Origin: Lepraria neglecta
Lineage: Eukaryota > Ascomycota > Lecanoromycetes > Lecanorales > Stereocaulaceae
DNA: 64,000 nt
Assembly (NCBI GenBank): GCA_033220425.1
Contig: CM065651.1
Location: 1,488,001 to 1,552,000 of the forward strand
Direction: 5' to 3'
Made by a program: the position numbers and the translations under genes. Under the pieces are notes generated by a model. That model was given only the letters and a program-made list of their open reading frames with translations, ran no database searches and had not been told where the DNA came from. Below are positions 24,651 to 37,199 of the stretch, in pieces (within the stretch, counting starts at the first letter, position 1; every line of letters begins with the position of its first letter).

Positions 24651-25423
24651 CAACGCTGTTAATGGTTTGAATGAGCTGGTTTTAGACGCAAACCGGTCCA
24701 ACTACGAGGTTTTAGTGGTTAGGTGAGCTGGTTTAAAAGTCAAACCACCTAAACCATTAAAACCAGTAGTCCCTAATGGTTTTTAATGGTCCAAGGGGCG
24801 GAGGAGCGGAAAGGAGAAAATGCGGTGTATTTGCCAACACCGCCGACGGGGTATGTGACGACGACACCACAAAACAAGTATACAGAAACAACCTTCGGGG
24901 CCCATAACCATCCTAAACAATACCGGCGTGCATGAGTCGAATTTTTTGCAGGGACAACACCTTTTCGCAGGGGTCGATGGCGAGTACGATCAGCAGGGAC
25001 AGAGGGGGCTGCGGAGCTTGTTGCTTGGCTTGATGGTTGGGAAGCGATAGCATAAGCTTCTGAGTGTGCTGATTCGGTGTCGGAGTGGTCCATTATTGAT
25101 GAGGAATAAAATAAGTCAGAAGTTGAAGAAATTGAGTGTTTCAGAAAATCTCGGATGAGGCTTGCATTTCTGCGGGTAAACCCCGGGTATAGGGCTAGGG
25201 CTACTAACGCTATTGGGTAGTACGCTAACCCGATATAGAAAGAAAAATCTACTCCTCCATGTCTTGGCGGTTTTGGTGGTTCCAACCACCTGGTTTATAA
25301 GTTAAACGGACTAAACCAGGACCATTAAGACCTCAAACCGGTCCAACTACGAGGGTCAAAAAGGCAAACCAACCACCTAAACCGCTAAGAAGTTAATTAG
25401 TTGGGTAACCATTAACAGCGTTG
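24651..25423 (-). mobile_element. hAT-like non-autonomous DNA transposon, 773 bp
   Basis: The element begins CAACGCTGTTAATGGTT (24,651-24,667) and ends with its exact inverse (25,407-25,423), giving 17-bp perfect inverted ends, flanked by the 8-bp duplication AAGGATTA. Just inside each end are further related blocks (AAACCGGTCCAACTACGAGG at about 24,690 and 25,336; AAACCACCTAAACC-type blocks at both sides). A minus-strand frame (25,285-24,773, 170 residues) has a middle section rich in Ser, Asp and Ala (near Met-Asp-His-Ser-Asp-Thr-Glu-Ser) that could be the start of a hAT transposase, but no catalytic domain is present. The clean target duplication indicates a fairly recent insertion into an already DUF3435-type sequence. 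It should need a transposase from elsewhere in the genome. Confidence 0.85.
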
Positions 25424-25431
25424 AAGGATTA
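25424..25431. repeat. Target-site duplication, right (AAGGATTA)
   Basis: Exact copy of 24,643-24,650. Confidence 0.9.
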
Positions 25432-28400
25432 TACCTCATCATCTCCATACCACAGCCCTCCACGGGGCAAATACCCTCGACAGGCTTCTCTCCAGGTCGG
25501 TATAAGATCGTGCAGTCTTGAGATGCAAGGGAGTATAGATCTTCGATGGCTTGTCTTCGTTCTTCCTCCGACACGACTTTGTCGGAGATCATCGTCTAGG
25601 TGAGATGACCACGTTCTGGCATCACTCGTGAGAGAATCTCCAAGAGGTCTATATTCTCTTAGTCATCGGGACGCTCCTTCCCGCGGGTCGTGACTTTCCA
25701 GTCCCGCCGCTGCCGGACCCATTCGAGTTTATATTACTGCAGGCTCTTCTTCATAAGGCTAGCTCGATAACCACGGCCTTTACTTTCGGCCGCTTTGATC
25801 TGGGAAGCAGTACCATTTCTTTTTTTGAGCCGGTGGATTTCGGTTTCGAATTCCAGCAGTTGTGGATCCCGTCTAATCGCATCCTCTCTGTCGGCTGGCA
25901 GCCTGCTTAGAAGGCCCTTTTCGCGAAATTTGGCAAAGGATAAAAATAATCAATATGATCATATTGAGCTGGTTCATTTAAGAACGCCGATTTTCCATCG
26001 ACAGAAGAGGTATTCGCTACATAGCTTTGGCCGTATACACGAGGATCGGTCTGGTTGATGTGCTGGGATCGTTCGACTTCGGTGTACCTCCCTAGATCAT
26101 TCGTTCCTTAGCGAGACTGGATTCTGCTTCCTGTCTAGGTTTCAGGACCACTTACTATTAACCTTCTTGCCGAGGTAGCAGCGTATAGCATGAACGGTAG
26201 CATTGCCAAAGTATCCTAAAAGGTTCAATACAGATTTGAGAATGCGATCGAAGGTTCTCTTCGGAAGCGGCTCTTCGGTAATACCATATTGCATAGTAGC
26301 GTTGCGGAGTATAGGTAGAGCCTGTGCGGAATCATTCTATCGAAGGATAAGCTCGTCTTCGCCTGGGGGGATTTGTAACTGCCATAGATCTTCGAATAAC
26401 TCTATGCCCCAAATAGCATTATCTGCGAGAGCCAACGCAAGTAGATACTGGGTATTATCGTAAAGCAGCTTGCTGTGTTGACTGGTAGACACACCGTACC
26501 TTCAAATATAAATCATCGTCAGTGAATGTATATGAGACCAGGTAGAGAGAATATTACATAGTATTCTCGGGGTCGCGGTTGTTTTTCACCTAACGCTGGT
26601 CGATCCGATAGATCGCCTTCCAACTACCACTAGGGATACATTTCAGAACAAGGTCAATGTCCTGCAAGCAATCAGTGAATCTCCCCCTCAAATCGTTCCA
26701 GGGAGAGTATTACAGCTGATAATCATATAGGAGACCCTTCTATTACGCTCGAGATCGCTAAAGAAGCTACATTCGATACTGTCGGACGAGACTACGATCA
26801 AACTTACCTGCCTGGCACACGAATCGACCTATTACGGGATATCCGAACCTGGCTGAGTAGCGATAGCCTGAAATATATATACTGGCTGAGCGGGTGGGCG
26901 GGGACGGGCAAGTCGACTATCACTCGCATAATTATATATAAATATACTAATCTATAATGGCAGCTCGGAAATTTCTTCTTTTCCAGGGGCGGCGGCGACG
27001 CAGGTCATATTTATAAGTTTATTAGTACACTTACTATATAATTAAGCTATCGTTGGCCGGCCTTTAAAAGTGCCTTATAGAAAGCTATTACTGCGGATAA
27101 AGGAATTATTCGCAGAACCTAGAAAGTATAGTAGGTAGTATTAATCCTAAAGCCTTTATTAGAACTTCTTACGAGTCTATCTCTATAACGCGTACTACTT
27201 ATAATTAATACGGTAGATAAGTATAGGACTGACGACGATATAAGTTATATTATTAAGCTCCTACTCGAAGCCTAAGGAGTCAACTAGACCGCGCTCCGTA
27301 TATTTATAACTAGTCGACTAGAAGTTCCTATACGAAGTAGGTTTAATTACGATCTAGATTAATATTATCTTAATCTCGTCCTATACCAAGTCTCGGAATA
27401 TATTATCTAGAATAATCTCTTTATCTTCTTATATTATTATTTTACTAAGATTCGTAAACTACGGCGGCTTAATATAGATTGGCCGGATAAGGCCAATATT
27501 CATTATCTTGTAGTAATATCTGGCAATCTCTTTATATAGGCGGTAACGGTTTATTAGTTTATCTCGAAGGGCGGGAGGTTATTTAAGAATAGGCTTTTAG
27601 TAATTCTAAAGAAGGATTATAACTTAGGTAGACCGGAGATAGTATTAGACCGTATATACCTTATAGTACTAGAGAATACGATTAGTAATAATCTAAGTAA
27701 CAACGAGAAAGTAGAAGTTATATATTACTATCAAGATACGCTAGGTATAATCGCTCTTCTCTTCGCTCTACTCCTAGTTATTAGCTTAGGTTATCTCCTT
27801 AGTATTAAGATAAAGGAGATCGAGCAAATATTAGCTAATCTTTATTCCATTTTAGATATCCCTAGTAGTACCGACCGCCTAATTCGGTTATATTACCCCT
27901 CCTTCCGGGACTTTCTATATAATTGAAGTCGATATCGTAATAATTCTTTATATATAGATAAGATTATAATATATAGTATATTAGCTAATCGATATATTAA
28001 TATAATGTTTATACTTTAGAAAGATATTTACGGCCTTAAGAGTCCTAGTACAATAGTAGAGGATGTCGAATCTATAGTTATTATATAGTATCTCTCTAGC
28101 GCGATTTAGTATTCGTGCCGCTACTAGCTCGACTATTTAGAATATAGGTATAAGAGTCTTAATAACGATAGACCCGTATATCGCTTTCTCCGAAAGTCTT
28201 ACCTATATTAGCTAGAGACTATAGGCCTTATTAGTAAAATACTAGAGGCGATAACTATAATAATAAGATTAGAAAGCTTAATCGATATAAGTAGGGTTAG
28301 TTAGAGTAGTAGAATATATTTATAATAAGATTTAGGAGAAGAAAGCCCCTAAGCTATACTCTTTAGTCCGAGATATAGTATAGTTTATATAAACCTTTAG

Positions 28401-28656
28401 TTACGTACTTAATAGAGTACCTCTTTAGCTATATAGTGCAGGGCTCTTCTTTAGTCCGTTTTATAGTATCTTTCGGAAGTTATTTAGTATAGAGGTACCG
28501 GAAGATATCAAAGTTATAATACAGGTTCCTAATAAATAGAACGTATATATTAAGACACTAGAAGGTTATTTAGATAGGATCAATAGCGTAGTATTCTCGC
28601 CCGATAGGTCCTGAGTTATATCGGGCTTAGACGACAAAACGGTGCGAATATAGGAC

Positions 28657-28661
28657 GTCTA
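28657..28661. repeat. 5-bp target duplication, left (GTCTA)
   Basis: GTCTA occurs directly before the first LTR and again at 35,233-35,237 directly after the second, and is part of the WD40 repeat sequence that the element interrupts. Confidence 0.85.
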
Positions 28662-29088
28662 TGTTACGACCCACGTCCGATCGTTTACCTAACGGTGTGA
28701 TAACCGGGTATAGGTGTATGTGTCTTATGCTTCTGTGGGAGAGGAGTCACTCAGGTAGAATGGCAGTCTTCGTATATATAGGTAGTTAATGCGTTCTATG
28801 TTGATAACTAGTAAAGTATAGTGCAAGGAGTACCAGGAAGATTAACCAAGTAATGGTTTGCCAAGTTGAACACACTGTTCCAAACAACGGGCAAAGCCCC
28901 GTATATATAGACATAAGAAATCCTGCCAAGCAACCCATAAGCGTTATAAGCGCGCGGCGCTCATTGCGCTCATTATTCTTGAGCGCCATGAGCGCACGTC
29001 GCTCGTTACGCTCATCGCTTTAGCTGCTAGTCCTGTCTGTAGGACCTTGTCCTATAGGACAGTCCTGTTAGAACCAATGGTTCTAACA
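28662..29088 (-). repeat. LTR of the gypsy element (3' LTR of the minus-strand element)
   Basis: 427 bp, TGTTA...TAACA, about 95% identical to 34,806-35,232. The second half is rich in GCGCTCAT/ATGAGCGC inverted motifs that could fold, and ends with AGAACCAATGGTTCT, itself a palindrome. Confidence 0.9.
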
Positions 29089-32000
29089 CTAGCCCCCTCC
29101 TCCAGATTTCTCGTCCCGAGAAACTATCCGTCCTTTATGCCTCCTTGTTGAAATATCCGTTCTAAAGATCCCCTTATCCGTCGTAAAGAGCTTTCCGGTG
29201 AATTATCTAGATTCGTAATACGTCCTTATACTCTCTGTACGAAGGGTAATAAGTAGTGCTTAGTAGGCGTCCGTTTAGACCGTTGTTCTAACTATATTAC
29301 TACAGGCAAGAAGTATAACCTAGTTATATCTGTCAACGAGATGCGTCGTATTAAGAAAGTATGCGACGATACTTGGTTAGAAATAAAGGAAACGCAGGCG
29401 AAACTTATACGCCTTTAATCTTAATTCAATCGAGTCTAGGATAAAGAGAAAAGGTTAGTCGAGCGCGAGTTACAGAATATCGAGGAGTTGGAGAGAGATA
29501 AGGGCCTCCTTTCTGACACTCCCGATGGTCTAATATTCAACGTCGGCTCCGAGCAGTTCGACCTCCCCCCGGCCCAGAGGGCCCCGAGAGCTTCGACTGG
29601 TCTTCTCTTGTCTCCGATAAAACTCTTATAGGTATTCCCCGTAATTCCCCGCAAGGTTCCTAAGAGGTTCCCAGGTACTTTCTGTTTCGTTATACCCTTT
29701 CTATTTAACTAGATAGAACTAATTTCTTCTGTCTAGGATCCTCTCGACCTTATATTCTGTTTCTTCCTTAATATTATAGTGAAACGTTTCTTAGAGTAGT
29801 ATATTAGAGTCTGCTAGCTCTAGAAGTAAGATATAGAATACCGGATATACTTTAGCGTCAGGTAGAAGCTCGAGTTTATAGTTAACGGCCCCCTTTACCT
29901 TCTTGATCAAGAATAGTCTAACCTTAATATAATCTAGTTTCTTACTTGGTCTCGTTATCTTTATATTTTTTGTTAAGAGATATACTTTATCCCCTTCTTT
30001 AAGCTGAGGAATATTCTTCCTTTTACTATTAACCTATCCCTTTAACTTATTATTTAAGCTTTTAATTATCCTTTATATATCCTTATATAAATTCTTTAGC
30101 TCCTCTACCTTAACTAAGGCTTTTTCTATATTAGGTCTATCCCTAGTTTATAGAAATATGTTCGTATTCTTCCTATAGTTGGTAAAGAATGGTATTAGAC
30201 CTATCGTGTCTAATCTCTTATCGTTATATACCAGTTATACTATTAGAAGTAGTAAAACCCAGTTATCTTGTTTTAGGTTCATATAGTATCTGAGATATAC
30301 TTCCATTATTTAATTCGCACGTTCTATTTATCTATTAGTCTATAGATAGTATACTATTAATATCCGAAGTTTAGTTCTAATCGCTACTATCAGCGTTCTC
30401 TAGTAGTTAGAAGTAAATAACTTGTCTCTGTCGGATATTATTGACTTAGGTATACTATAATCTCTTATCAGCTTGTCGAGTAGTATAAAGGCTAACTAAT
30501 CTGCCTTATATATCTCCTTGAATGGTATTATTATCGTATACTTAGTAAGTTTATCTATAATGACTATAATTGAGTTAAAGGTATCCTGCGTAGCCGGATC
30601 CTTCGAAGGTAGTAGTTTGACTATAAAGTCTATTATGACATTATCCTATAGTAATTCTAGTACAGGCGCAAACTGAATTTGCCCGTACTTGGCGTATCGT
30701 GCAGACTTGTTCTGCTGGCATTGAATATATTCCTTGATATATTGTTTAACGCGTGTCCGAAGTTTCGGCGCTGCGTATCCTCGTCCTAAGAGTTCTATAG
30801 TCTTGGATACTCTAGGGTAACCTTGTAAAGGGTCATCGTAGTAATCCCTGATTACTTCTTCAACGTATATATCAGGTAAATAAGTTTTTTCCTAATATCT
30901 AAGTAATACTAAATCTAGTTAGTCCTGCCGTAGCTTTATTGTAAATATATCGTTATTATAGGCCTTTACGATCCTATCAGTCATATCAGGTCCTAATATA
31001 CGAAGGGTCATTACCAATACCTGGTATAGTACTAATAATCTATCGGTTTCTCGTTTTAGGATTAGTCGTTCTATAACGTTCTTTTCTTCTATATAGTCTA
31101 ATCGCCTACTAAGCGCATCTGCTCGACTATTATCTTTTCCTAGGGTATAGGTTATCTTGAACTTATATTATCTAAGTAGTTCTAACTATCTAACTTATCT
31201 TCTATTCAACTCTTTCGTTATTATAAAATTCAGAAGATTCTTATAATCCGTAAAGATAGTTAGGTCTAAGTAGCTTTCGGCGTACACTCTCTAATTCTAA
31301 AGTATATATACTACGGCAAGTAGTTCCTTGTCGTGTATATTATAGTTTTGTTCTACTACTAATATCTTTCGTGAAAAGTAGGTAACCGGATACTACTTTT
31401 AGTCCTTCATTTAATAAAGGTATACTCCTATTACAAGATCCGAGGTATCTATTTCGATACGAGCCGGTTCGTTAGCTTAAAAGGTATAGAGTACTAGTAG
31501 ATCCGTATATGCTTTTTTCAATATATTAAACGACTTCTATTATTCTTGTCCCTATATAAATCCAATATCCTTCTTGGTAATATCCGTAAGTAGAAGTACT
31601 TTCTTTAAGTAGCCCTCGATAAACTTCCTGTTAAAGTTGGCAAATCCTAAGAAACTTTACACTGCTTTAACGTCCTGTAGTATAGACTATTCCGCTATAG
31701 CTTTGATCTTTTCTAGGCTTATACTAATACCTTTTATACTAACTATAAATCCTAGGAACTTAATAGAGTCCCTATAAAATTCGCACTTTTCTAGTTTAAG
31801 GAGAAGTCCCGCTTGCGACAGGTATTCGATAACATCCTGTATATACTTAATATATTCTTCCTTTTTCTCAGAGTAAATTAAGATATTATCAAGGTACGCT
31901 ATCGCTGTTCGATCTAAGTGTGCTTATACGACGTTATTAATAAGTGCCTAGTAGGTTGCTGGTGCGTTGGTGAGTCCAAACGGTATTACTAGGTACTCGT

Positions 32001-34805
32001 AGTGGCTATATCTAGTTCGGAAGGCAGTTTTCTATTCTTCGCCTTCTTTTATCCGAATCAGGTTATATATACCCCTAAGGTCTAGTTTTATAAATATCTT
32101 TGCCTTGCCGAGCCAATCCTATAGCTCGCTAATATTCGGCAAAGGATACCTATTCTTTATAGTAATATCGTTTAACTTTTAATAGTCGACGTATAGTCTT
32201 AAGCTTCCGTCCTTCTTTAGCGCGAAGAGGATTAGGTAACCTGCTAGTGATTTAGATTCCCGAATAAATCCTTTCTTAAGGTTCTTACCGATATACCCGC
32301 GAAGTATAGTAAGTTCCTTTTCCGATAATATATAGATAGGTCTAAATATTGGCGCCTTGCCAGGTTCGAGTTCGATCTTATAATCCTATAGCTAGTACTT
32401 AGGTAATACTTTTACGCTCGTCTCTTCCTTGAATAGGTATACCTACCGTTTATATTCCCGAGGGATTATAGAAGGTTTATCTTTTCCTTTAATAGCTCTC
32501 TCTTTAGTATCCTGCTAACCTTTACTAGTAACTAAGGAGTCGAGCCTTCTCTCTTAGAAGTTACTCTTATCATTTAAGAATAAAGTAATATATACTTTGA
32601 CCGGTCTTCGGTTCTTTCTCTTATCTATTATCATCTACTACCGACTAATAGGTCTAATACTAGTAATATTTCTAGATTATCCGAATTTAAGTACCTTTAT
32701 CTTCTAGTTAATTTCTAGGTTATATTTATTTAACCAAGGTATTCCTAAAATAATATTGTAAGTAGCTATCCTAACTATATCGAATATAATCTCCTTATAG
32801 TATTACTAAATTATTACTAGTAAGGAGAGTGTTTCCTCCTCTACTTTTCCTATTAAAAATACTAACCCGTTAGCTAGGCGTAGCTCGTAAGATAATTTCT
32901 TCTTTCGGGTTAGTAAGCCGCTTAAGTCCACTAAGTTCCTTAAGATAAAATTTCCTATAGCTCCGCTGTCTATCATCGCCATAGTCCGCTATCTATTAAT
33001 ATTCACTAGTATAATAATATAAGTGTGGTATTAGGCGGAACATAATTGTTGTTTAGGGAATAACGTATTTATCTCCTTATACTTCCCCGTAGTATAAGAG
33101 ATTATTCTTTTCCCTATAATAGTAGGAATCCGTATACTTCCTTTATTCCCTTATATAGAATATATTTATCGTATAGGTAGCTATACTATAGTACTTAGTT
33201 ATAAGCTCCTCTCTTGAAGACTTTAAGTAAATTATTTCTTTCCTTCTCCCACTTTTCTATAAAGTATAGGAAGTAGTAATACTTCCTTTTACTCGCAAGA
33301 TACTACTAGTACCTATCTTCCTTATACTTATACTACTATATTTCTCTATAGTAAGCTTTCTTAAGTAAAGGTACCGTGCGCTCTTTTCCTAGATAGCCCC
33401 TTTCTTCCCTATATATTGAATAATCGGGCAATATACATTCAGTATATAGAATTTCGCTATATTGCTAATATTCCCTATTATATCGATAGTCTTGTATAGG
33501 TTCGTCCCATTTGGGTTTTATAGATAATTGCTCATTTAACACGCCTTATATTTTGCTTTCGATTTCATCGAAGAGTTTATATTCGTCTTCGTCCGATTAA
33601 GGTTCGTTAACTTCCGGCAATTTTCCTTCTACTTGGGATATAGTAGATCTAGGTTCGGGTATTAACGCTAGTCTCTCCGGACTAGCTTTCCGCTGTTCCT
33701 GATCCGTCTTATACTATTAAGATCTATTACTATCCCTATAGTAATACCTCTATACTTCTTTATTGAATTCTAATTCGAAGGTATCGTCTTCCGAATCCTA
33801 ACTTAATTCTTCTATATCTTAGAGTAGCTATATTTCTTCGGAGTTTTCCTCGTTATCTAGAGGTCCTCCTTCTATTATATTAATCTACGGTCGGTATACT
33901 ATATTCTTCGACCTGTAGTCTCTAGCTATATAACCTAGTTTGCTATAGCTATAGTAAGTAATTACTTTCTTTCCCCCGTGCTACTTTTTCCCTTTAAAGT
34001 TTCCTTTCTTCTTTCCTATCTAAATAAAGTTAATCTCTATCAGCACTATACCACGATAAGTATTACGTTCCCTATAGTCTTATTAGTAATTCCTTGTTTT
34101 TGAAAAGAATCCTTTATATCGGGTTCCGCTAACTCCTCCGTTATACCTTTTCTCTATAGATTATTCGAATAACTTATTATTAATCTCGATCGTATTTTCA
34201 ATAAGTCCGTCTAGAGTATCAATTACTCCTCCGAATCTTATAAGCTCGTCTTTAATATTATCTTTAAGGCCCTAATAATATATTATTATCAGCGTATTAT
34301 TATCCTAGCCTATTTTAGTAGTATATATTTGAAACTGAGTAGAAAACTCTGACGCTGACTTCTTCTACTTTATATATTGGATAATACGTATTACTACGTT
34401 TACCTTATTAGAAGGTCCGAATATACGGCGGATTTCAACTATAAACTTTGGTATACTTTCTATCTATGACTTAATATCGCCGTCTTCGTCGTTATCTTCT
34501 ATATACTTCTTTAGGAAAGGTTCGACCTACTTTTAGGCCCGTCCTCGTAGGTATGATATAGCGAAGGTAGTGTATCTGGTTACTGGGAGCAAGTCTCCCT
34601 GGAATAGAAGATATAGTTATACTTGCGTAAGCTATAGCTTAAGCTTATCCCTGTCTCCGTAGTACAGGTCTGGTACTATAACCTTGATCCTTTTTCTAGA
34701 TCCTTCGTCTATAGTATAGTATCTCTGGCCAGTAACCGTTAAGGTACTTGGGGTAGGGTTTCTACCTGAAGTTGTTAAAGAACTTATCCCTTAGGGTATT
34801 TAAAG

Positions 34806-35232
34806 TGTTACGACCTACGTCCGATCGTTTACCTAACGGTGTGATAACCGGGTATAGGTATATATATCTTATACTTCTGTAGGAGAGGAGTTACTTAGGT
34901 AGAATGGCAGTCTTCGTATATATAGGTAGTTAATACGTTCTATATTGATAACTAGTAAAGTATAGTATAAGGAGTACCAGGAAGATTAACCAAGTAATGG
35001 TTTGCTAAGTTGAACACACTGTTCCAAACAACGGGCAAAGCCCCGTATATATAGACATAAGAAATCCTGCCAAGCAACCCATGAGCGTTATGAGCGCGCG
35101 GCGCTCATTGCGCTTATCATTCTTGAGCGCCATGAGCGCACGTCGCTCGTTGCGCTCATCGCTTTAGCTGCTAGTCCTGTCTGTAGGACCTTGTCCTACA
35201 GGACAGTCCTGTCAGAACCAATGGTTCTAATA
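34806..35232 (-). repeat. LTR of the gypsy element (5' LTR of the minus-strand element)
   Basis: 427-bp partner of 28,662-29,088 with the same ends apart from transitions. It is followed directly by the target duplication GTCTA at 35,233-35,237. Confidence 0.9.
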
Positions 35233-35237
35233 GTCTA

Positions 35238-36115
35238 GACGGGCGAGTGTTAGTATATACTCAAAGGTCATTTAGATAGGATCTATAGCGTGGTATTCTC
35301 GCCTGACGGGTCCCGAGTGGTATCGAGCTTAGACGACCAAACGGTACGAATATAGGACGTCTAGACGGGCGAGTATTAATATACGCTTAGAGGTTATTCA
35401 CGTAGGATCTATAGCGTAGTATTCTCGCCTGACGGGTTATAAGTAGTATCGAGCTTATACGATAAAACGGTACGAATATAGGATGTCTAGACGGGCGAGT
35501 GTCAGTATACGCTTAAAGGTCATTCAGGTAGGATTAATAGCGTAGTATTCTCGCCCGACGGGTCCCGAGTGGTATTAAGCTTAGACGACCAAACGGTACG
35601 AATATAGGACGTCTAGACGGGCGAGTATCAGTATACGCTTAGAGGTCATTCAGGTAGGATCTATAGCGTGGTATTCTCGCCCGACGGGTCCCGAGTAGTA
35701 TCGGGCTCAAACGACAAAACGGTGCGAATATAGGACGTCCAGACGGGCGAGTATCAGTATATACTTAGAGGTCATTCACGTAGGATCTATAGCGTGGTAT
35801 TCTCGCCCGACGGGTCCCGAGTGATATCGAGCTTATACGACCAAACGGTGCGAATATAGGACATCCAGATAGGCGAGTGTCAGTATACGCTCAAAGGTCA
35901 TTCAGGTAGGATCTATAGCGTGGTATTCTCGCCTAACGGGTCCCGAGTAGTATCGAGCTTAGACGACAAAACGGTGCGAATATAGAACGTCTAGATGGGC
36001 GAGTGTCAGTATACGCTCAAAGGTTATTCAGGTAGGATTAATAGCGTGGTATTCTCGCCTGACGGGTCCCGAGTAGTATCGAGCTCAGATGACTAAACGG
36101 TATAAATATAGGATC
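35238..36115 (+). repeat. Seven near-identical 126-bp WD40 repeats
   Basis: The 126-bp period is exact. Units are recognisable by GGTCATTCA, ATTCTCGCC and AATATAGGAC blocks at constant spacing. By eye the units are much more alike than WD40 repeats normally are, typical of the fungal HET-D/E/R group where repeats undergo concerted change. Differences are mainly C/T and G/A. Confidence 0.9.
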
Positions 36116-36435
36116 TTGCCAGCTCGACAGAAATTCTTTACTGCCACGCTAGATATCTACTTAACTTGGAATTTAGTAATAATAACTCTAAGCTTTATAT
36201 AAACGGCAACTTGATATCCTTATTACTATAGATACTATTACTTACTACCACTACAGGATCGCGCGGACCTTCAAATATGCTAGCTAGTAAATTGGGAATT
36301 AGCGACGACTGGCTCACTTTATCTAACAGAATGATTTTATAGCTTCCTTTCGAATATCGCCTAGGGATATAGGCAAGCTACGGCGACACGATTGTCATCG
36401 GTAGTAGTACTAGTCAGGTCACATTCATTTATTAC

Positions 36436-37199
36436 GTTACCGCGCGTTCTTCGTCAGCCGCTTTATATCGCGAAGTTATTATTAGGGATAAATCCCTACG
36501 AATAAACCTTAGCTATTAGGACTAGATATAGAGCGGATTAATATAGGGTATAAATCGGTAAGATAACTAAGGAGCTAAGAAGAGGGTAGGAGAAGTCTAG
36601 ACTATATATACAAGACCTGTATTCATTAGAGAATATATAAGAAGTATTATAACTGTGTCGGAACAAAGGGTATTTAACACCTTTCTGTTAATATAGATGT
36701 ATTAAGCGTATATTCATCGAATATATAAGCCCGATAGTAATATCAGCAGAGTCCAGGGAGCTAATTTTTCTCCTGAGCACGTAATAGGATATGATTATGG
36801 TTTTTAAGCTCGATATAAGGTCTATACAAGCCTCAAAGCGATCTTTTCCTCCGTAGTGAGACCGTACCATAATAGCAGGGAATTAATAGATTTAAGTAGA
36901 AGCGCCGATTTTGATCTGGTAGGGAAAGTGGGCCAAAAGCAGTGTAATCTAGATAATTAATTTCGCCTCCGCGAGGACCTCCTAGGGAGGACGACCGTTG
37001 GCTAACGATTTCAGATAACGCAGATTGGCCTACTCTCTATCGTGGCTTATCACGTGTCATGGGATAACTCTTCGTATATACTATTATCTCTTTATAGCTT
37101 CAATAATAGTATACTAATAGAGGTATATAAAAGATGGGCGTATTAATTTTTGAACTATCGCTAGGAAGAAACATGTAATAAGGAACAAAATACAGGGAT
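36436..37199. other. AT-rich RIPed spacer between NACHT and DUF3435 copy B
   Basis: No gene is recognised. The short frame at 36,688-36,870 has no support. A patch near 36,880-37,080 keeps more CA/TG than its surroundings. Confidence 0.5.

Larger units (their letters stand above)
23358..26520 (-). pseudogene. DUF3435/FluG-domain gene (copy A), decayed and split by a hAT-like element
   Basis: DUF3435 proteins are the tyrosine-recombinase-like family that includes Starship captains and the many repeated fungal 'FluG domain' genes. Reading down the minus strand: the conserved core (Leu-Ala-Leu-Ala-Asp-Asn-Ala-Ile-Trp-Gly near 26,430; Glu-Glu-Pro-Leu-Pro-Lys-Arg-Thr-Phe near 26,270), a charged helix (Tyr-Lys-Leu-Glu-Trp-Val-Arg near 25,720), a CxxxxC segment (Cys-Pro-Val-Glu-Gly-Cys near 25,455), then after the inserted element a zinc-finger-like tail (Phe-Cys-Pro-Phe-Cys near 24,375; Thr-Arg-Glu-Ala-Lys-Leu-Trp-Ser-His-Leu near 24,310), and a Pro/Lys-rich end. 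In-frame stops occur at about 26,340, 25,735, 25,660 and 25,597 and at 23,768-23,770, with at least one frame shift in the tail; most stops fit RIP-type changes of Gln or Trp codons. The N-terminal part is not visible beyond about 26,520. Non-functional. Confidence 0.8.
28662..35232 (-). mobile_element. Ty3/gypsy chromovirus LTR retrotransposon fossil
   Basis: This is a complete-length element of about 6.57 kb, minus strand, with two 427-bp LTRs and a 5-bp target duplication, inserted in the WD40 array of the NACHT gene. Parts in element order: gag region (about 34,790-34,000) with a zinc-knuckle-like end near 33,930; aspartic protease near 32,960; reverse transcriptase about 32,350-31,600; RNase H about 31,600-31,100; integrase about 30,950-29,930 including the conserved core near 30,560; GPV-type integrase tail near 29,860; chromodomain about 29,790-29,640. 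A purine-rich tract lies just before the 3' LTR. The element is broken throughout by RIP. The LTRs differ at about 20 positions, all transitions, so RIP and not age explains the divergence; insertion is probably recent relative to the other repeats. Confidence 0.9.
26750..36435 (+). pseudogene. NACHT-WD40 (HET-E-like STAND) gene, RIP-mutated and split by an LTR element
   Basis: NACHT-WD40 proteins are fungal NLR-like receptors involved in self/non-self recognition. The NACHT start reads Leu-Pro-Gly-Thr-Arg-Ile-Asp-Leu-Leu-Arg-Asp near 26,810, then a P-loop Gly-Trp-Ala-Gly-Thr-Gly-Lys-Ser-Thr at about 26,892-26,918. From about 26,925 the sequence turns RIP-rich and the rest of the NACHT and following helical region is recognisable only in pieces. 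One WD40 repeat precedes the inserted element (about 28,546-28,656) and seven more follow (35,238-36,115), each 126 bp / 42 residues with Gly-His-Ser, Phe-Ser-Pro-Asp-Gly and a terminal Trp-Asp position now mostly read as stop-Asp. The tail near 36,310-36,430 matches the usual C-terminus of these proteins (Asp-Asp-Trp-Leu-Thr, Gly-x-x-Ala-Ser-Tyr-Gly). Many stops; non-functional. Confidence 0.85.

Noticed and set aside
35238-36115. Regular 126-bp repeats as a CRISPR or satellite array
   Set aside because: The period and motifs are those of WD40 repeats continuing a NACHT gene.
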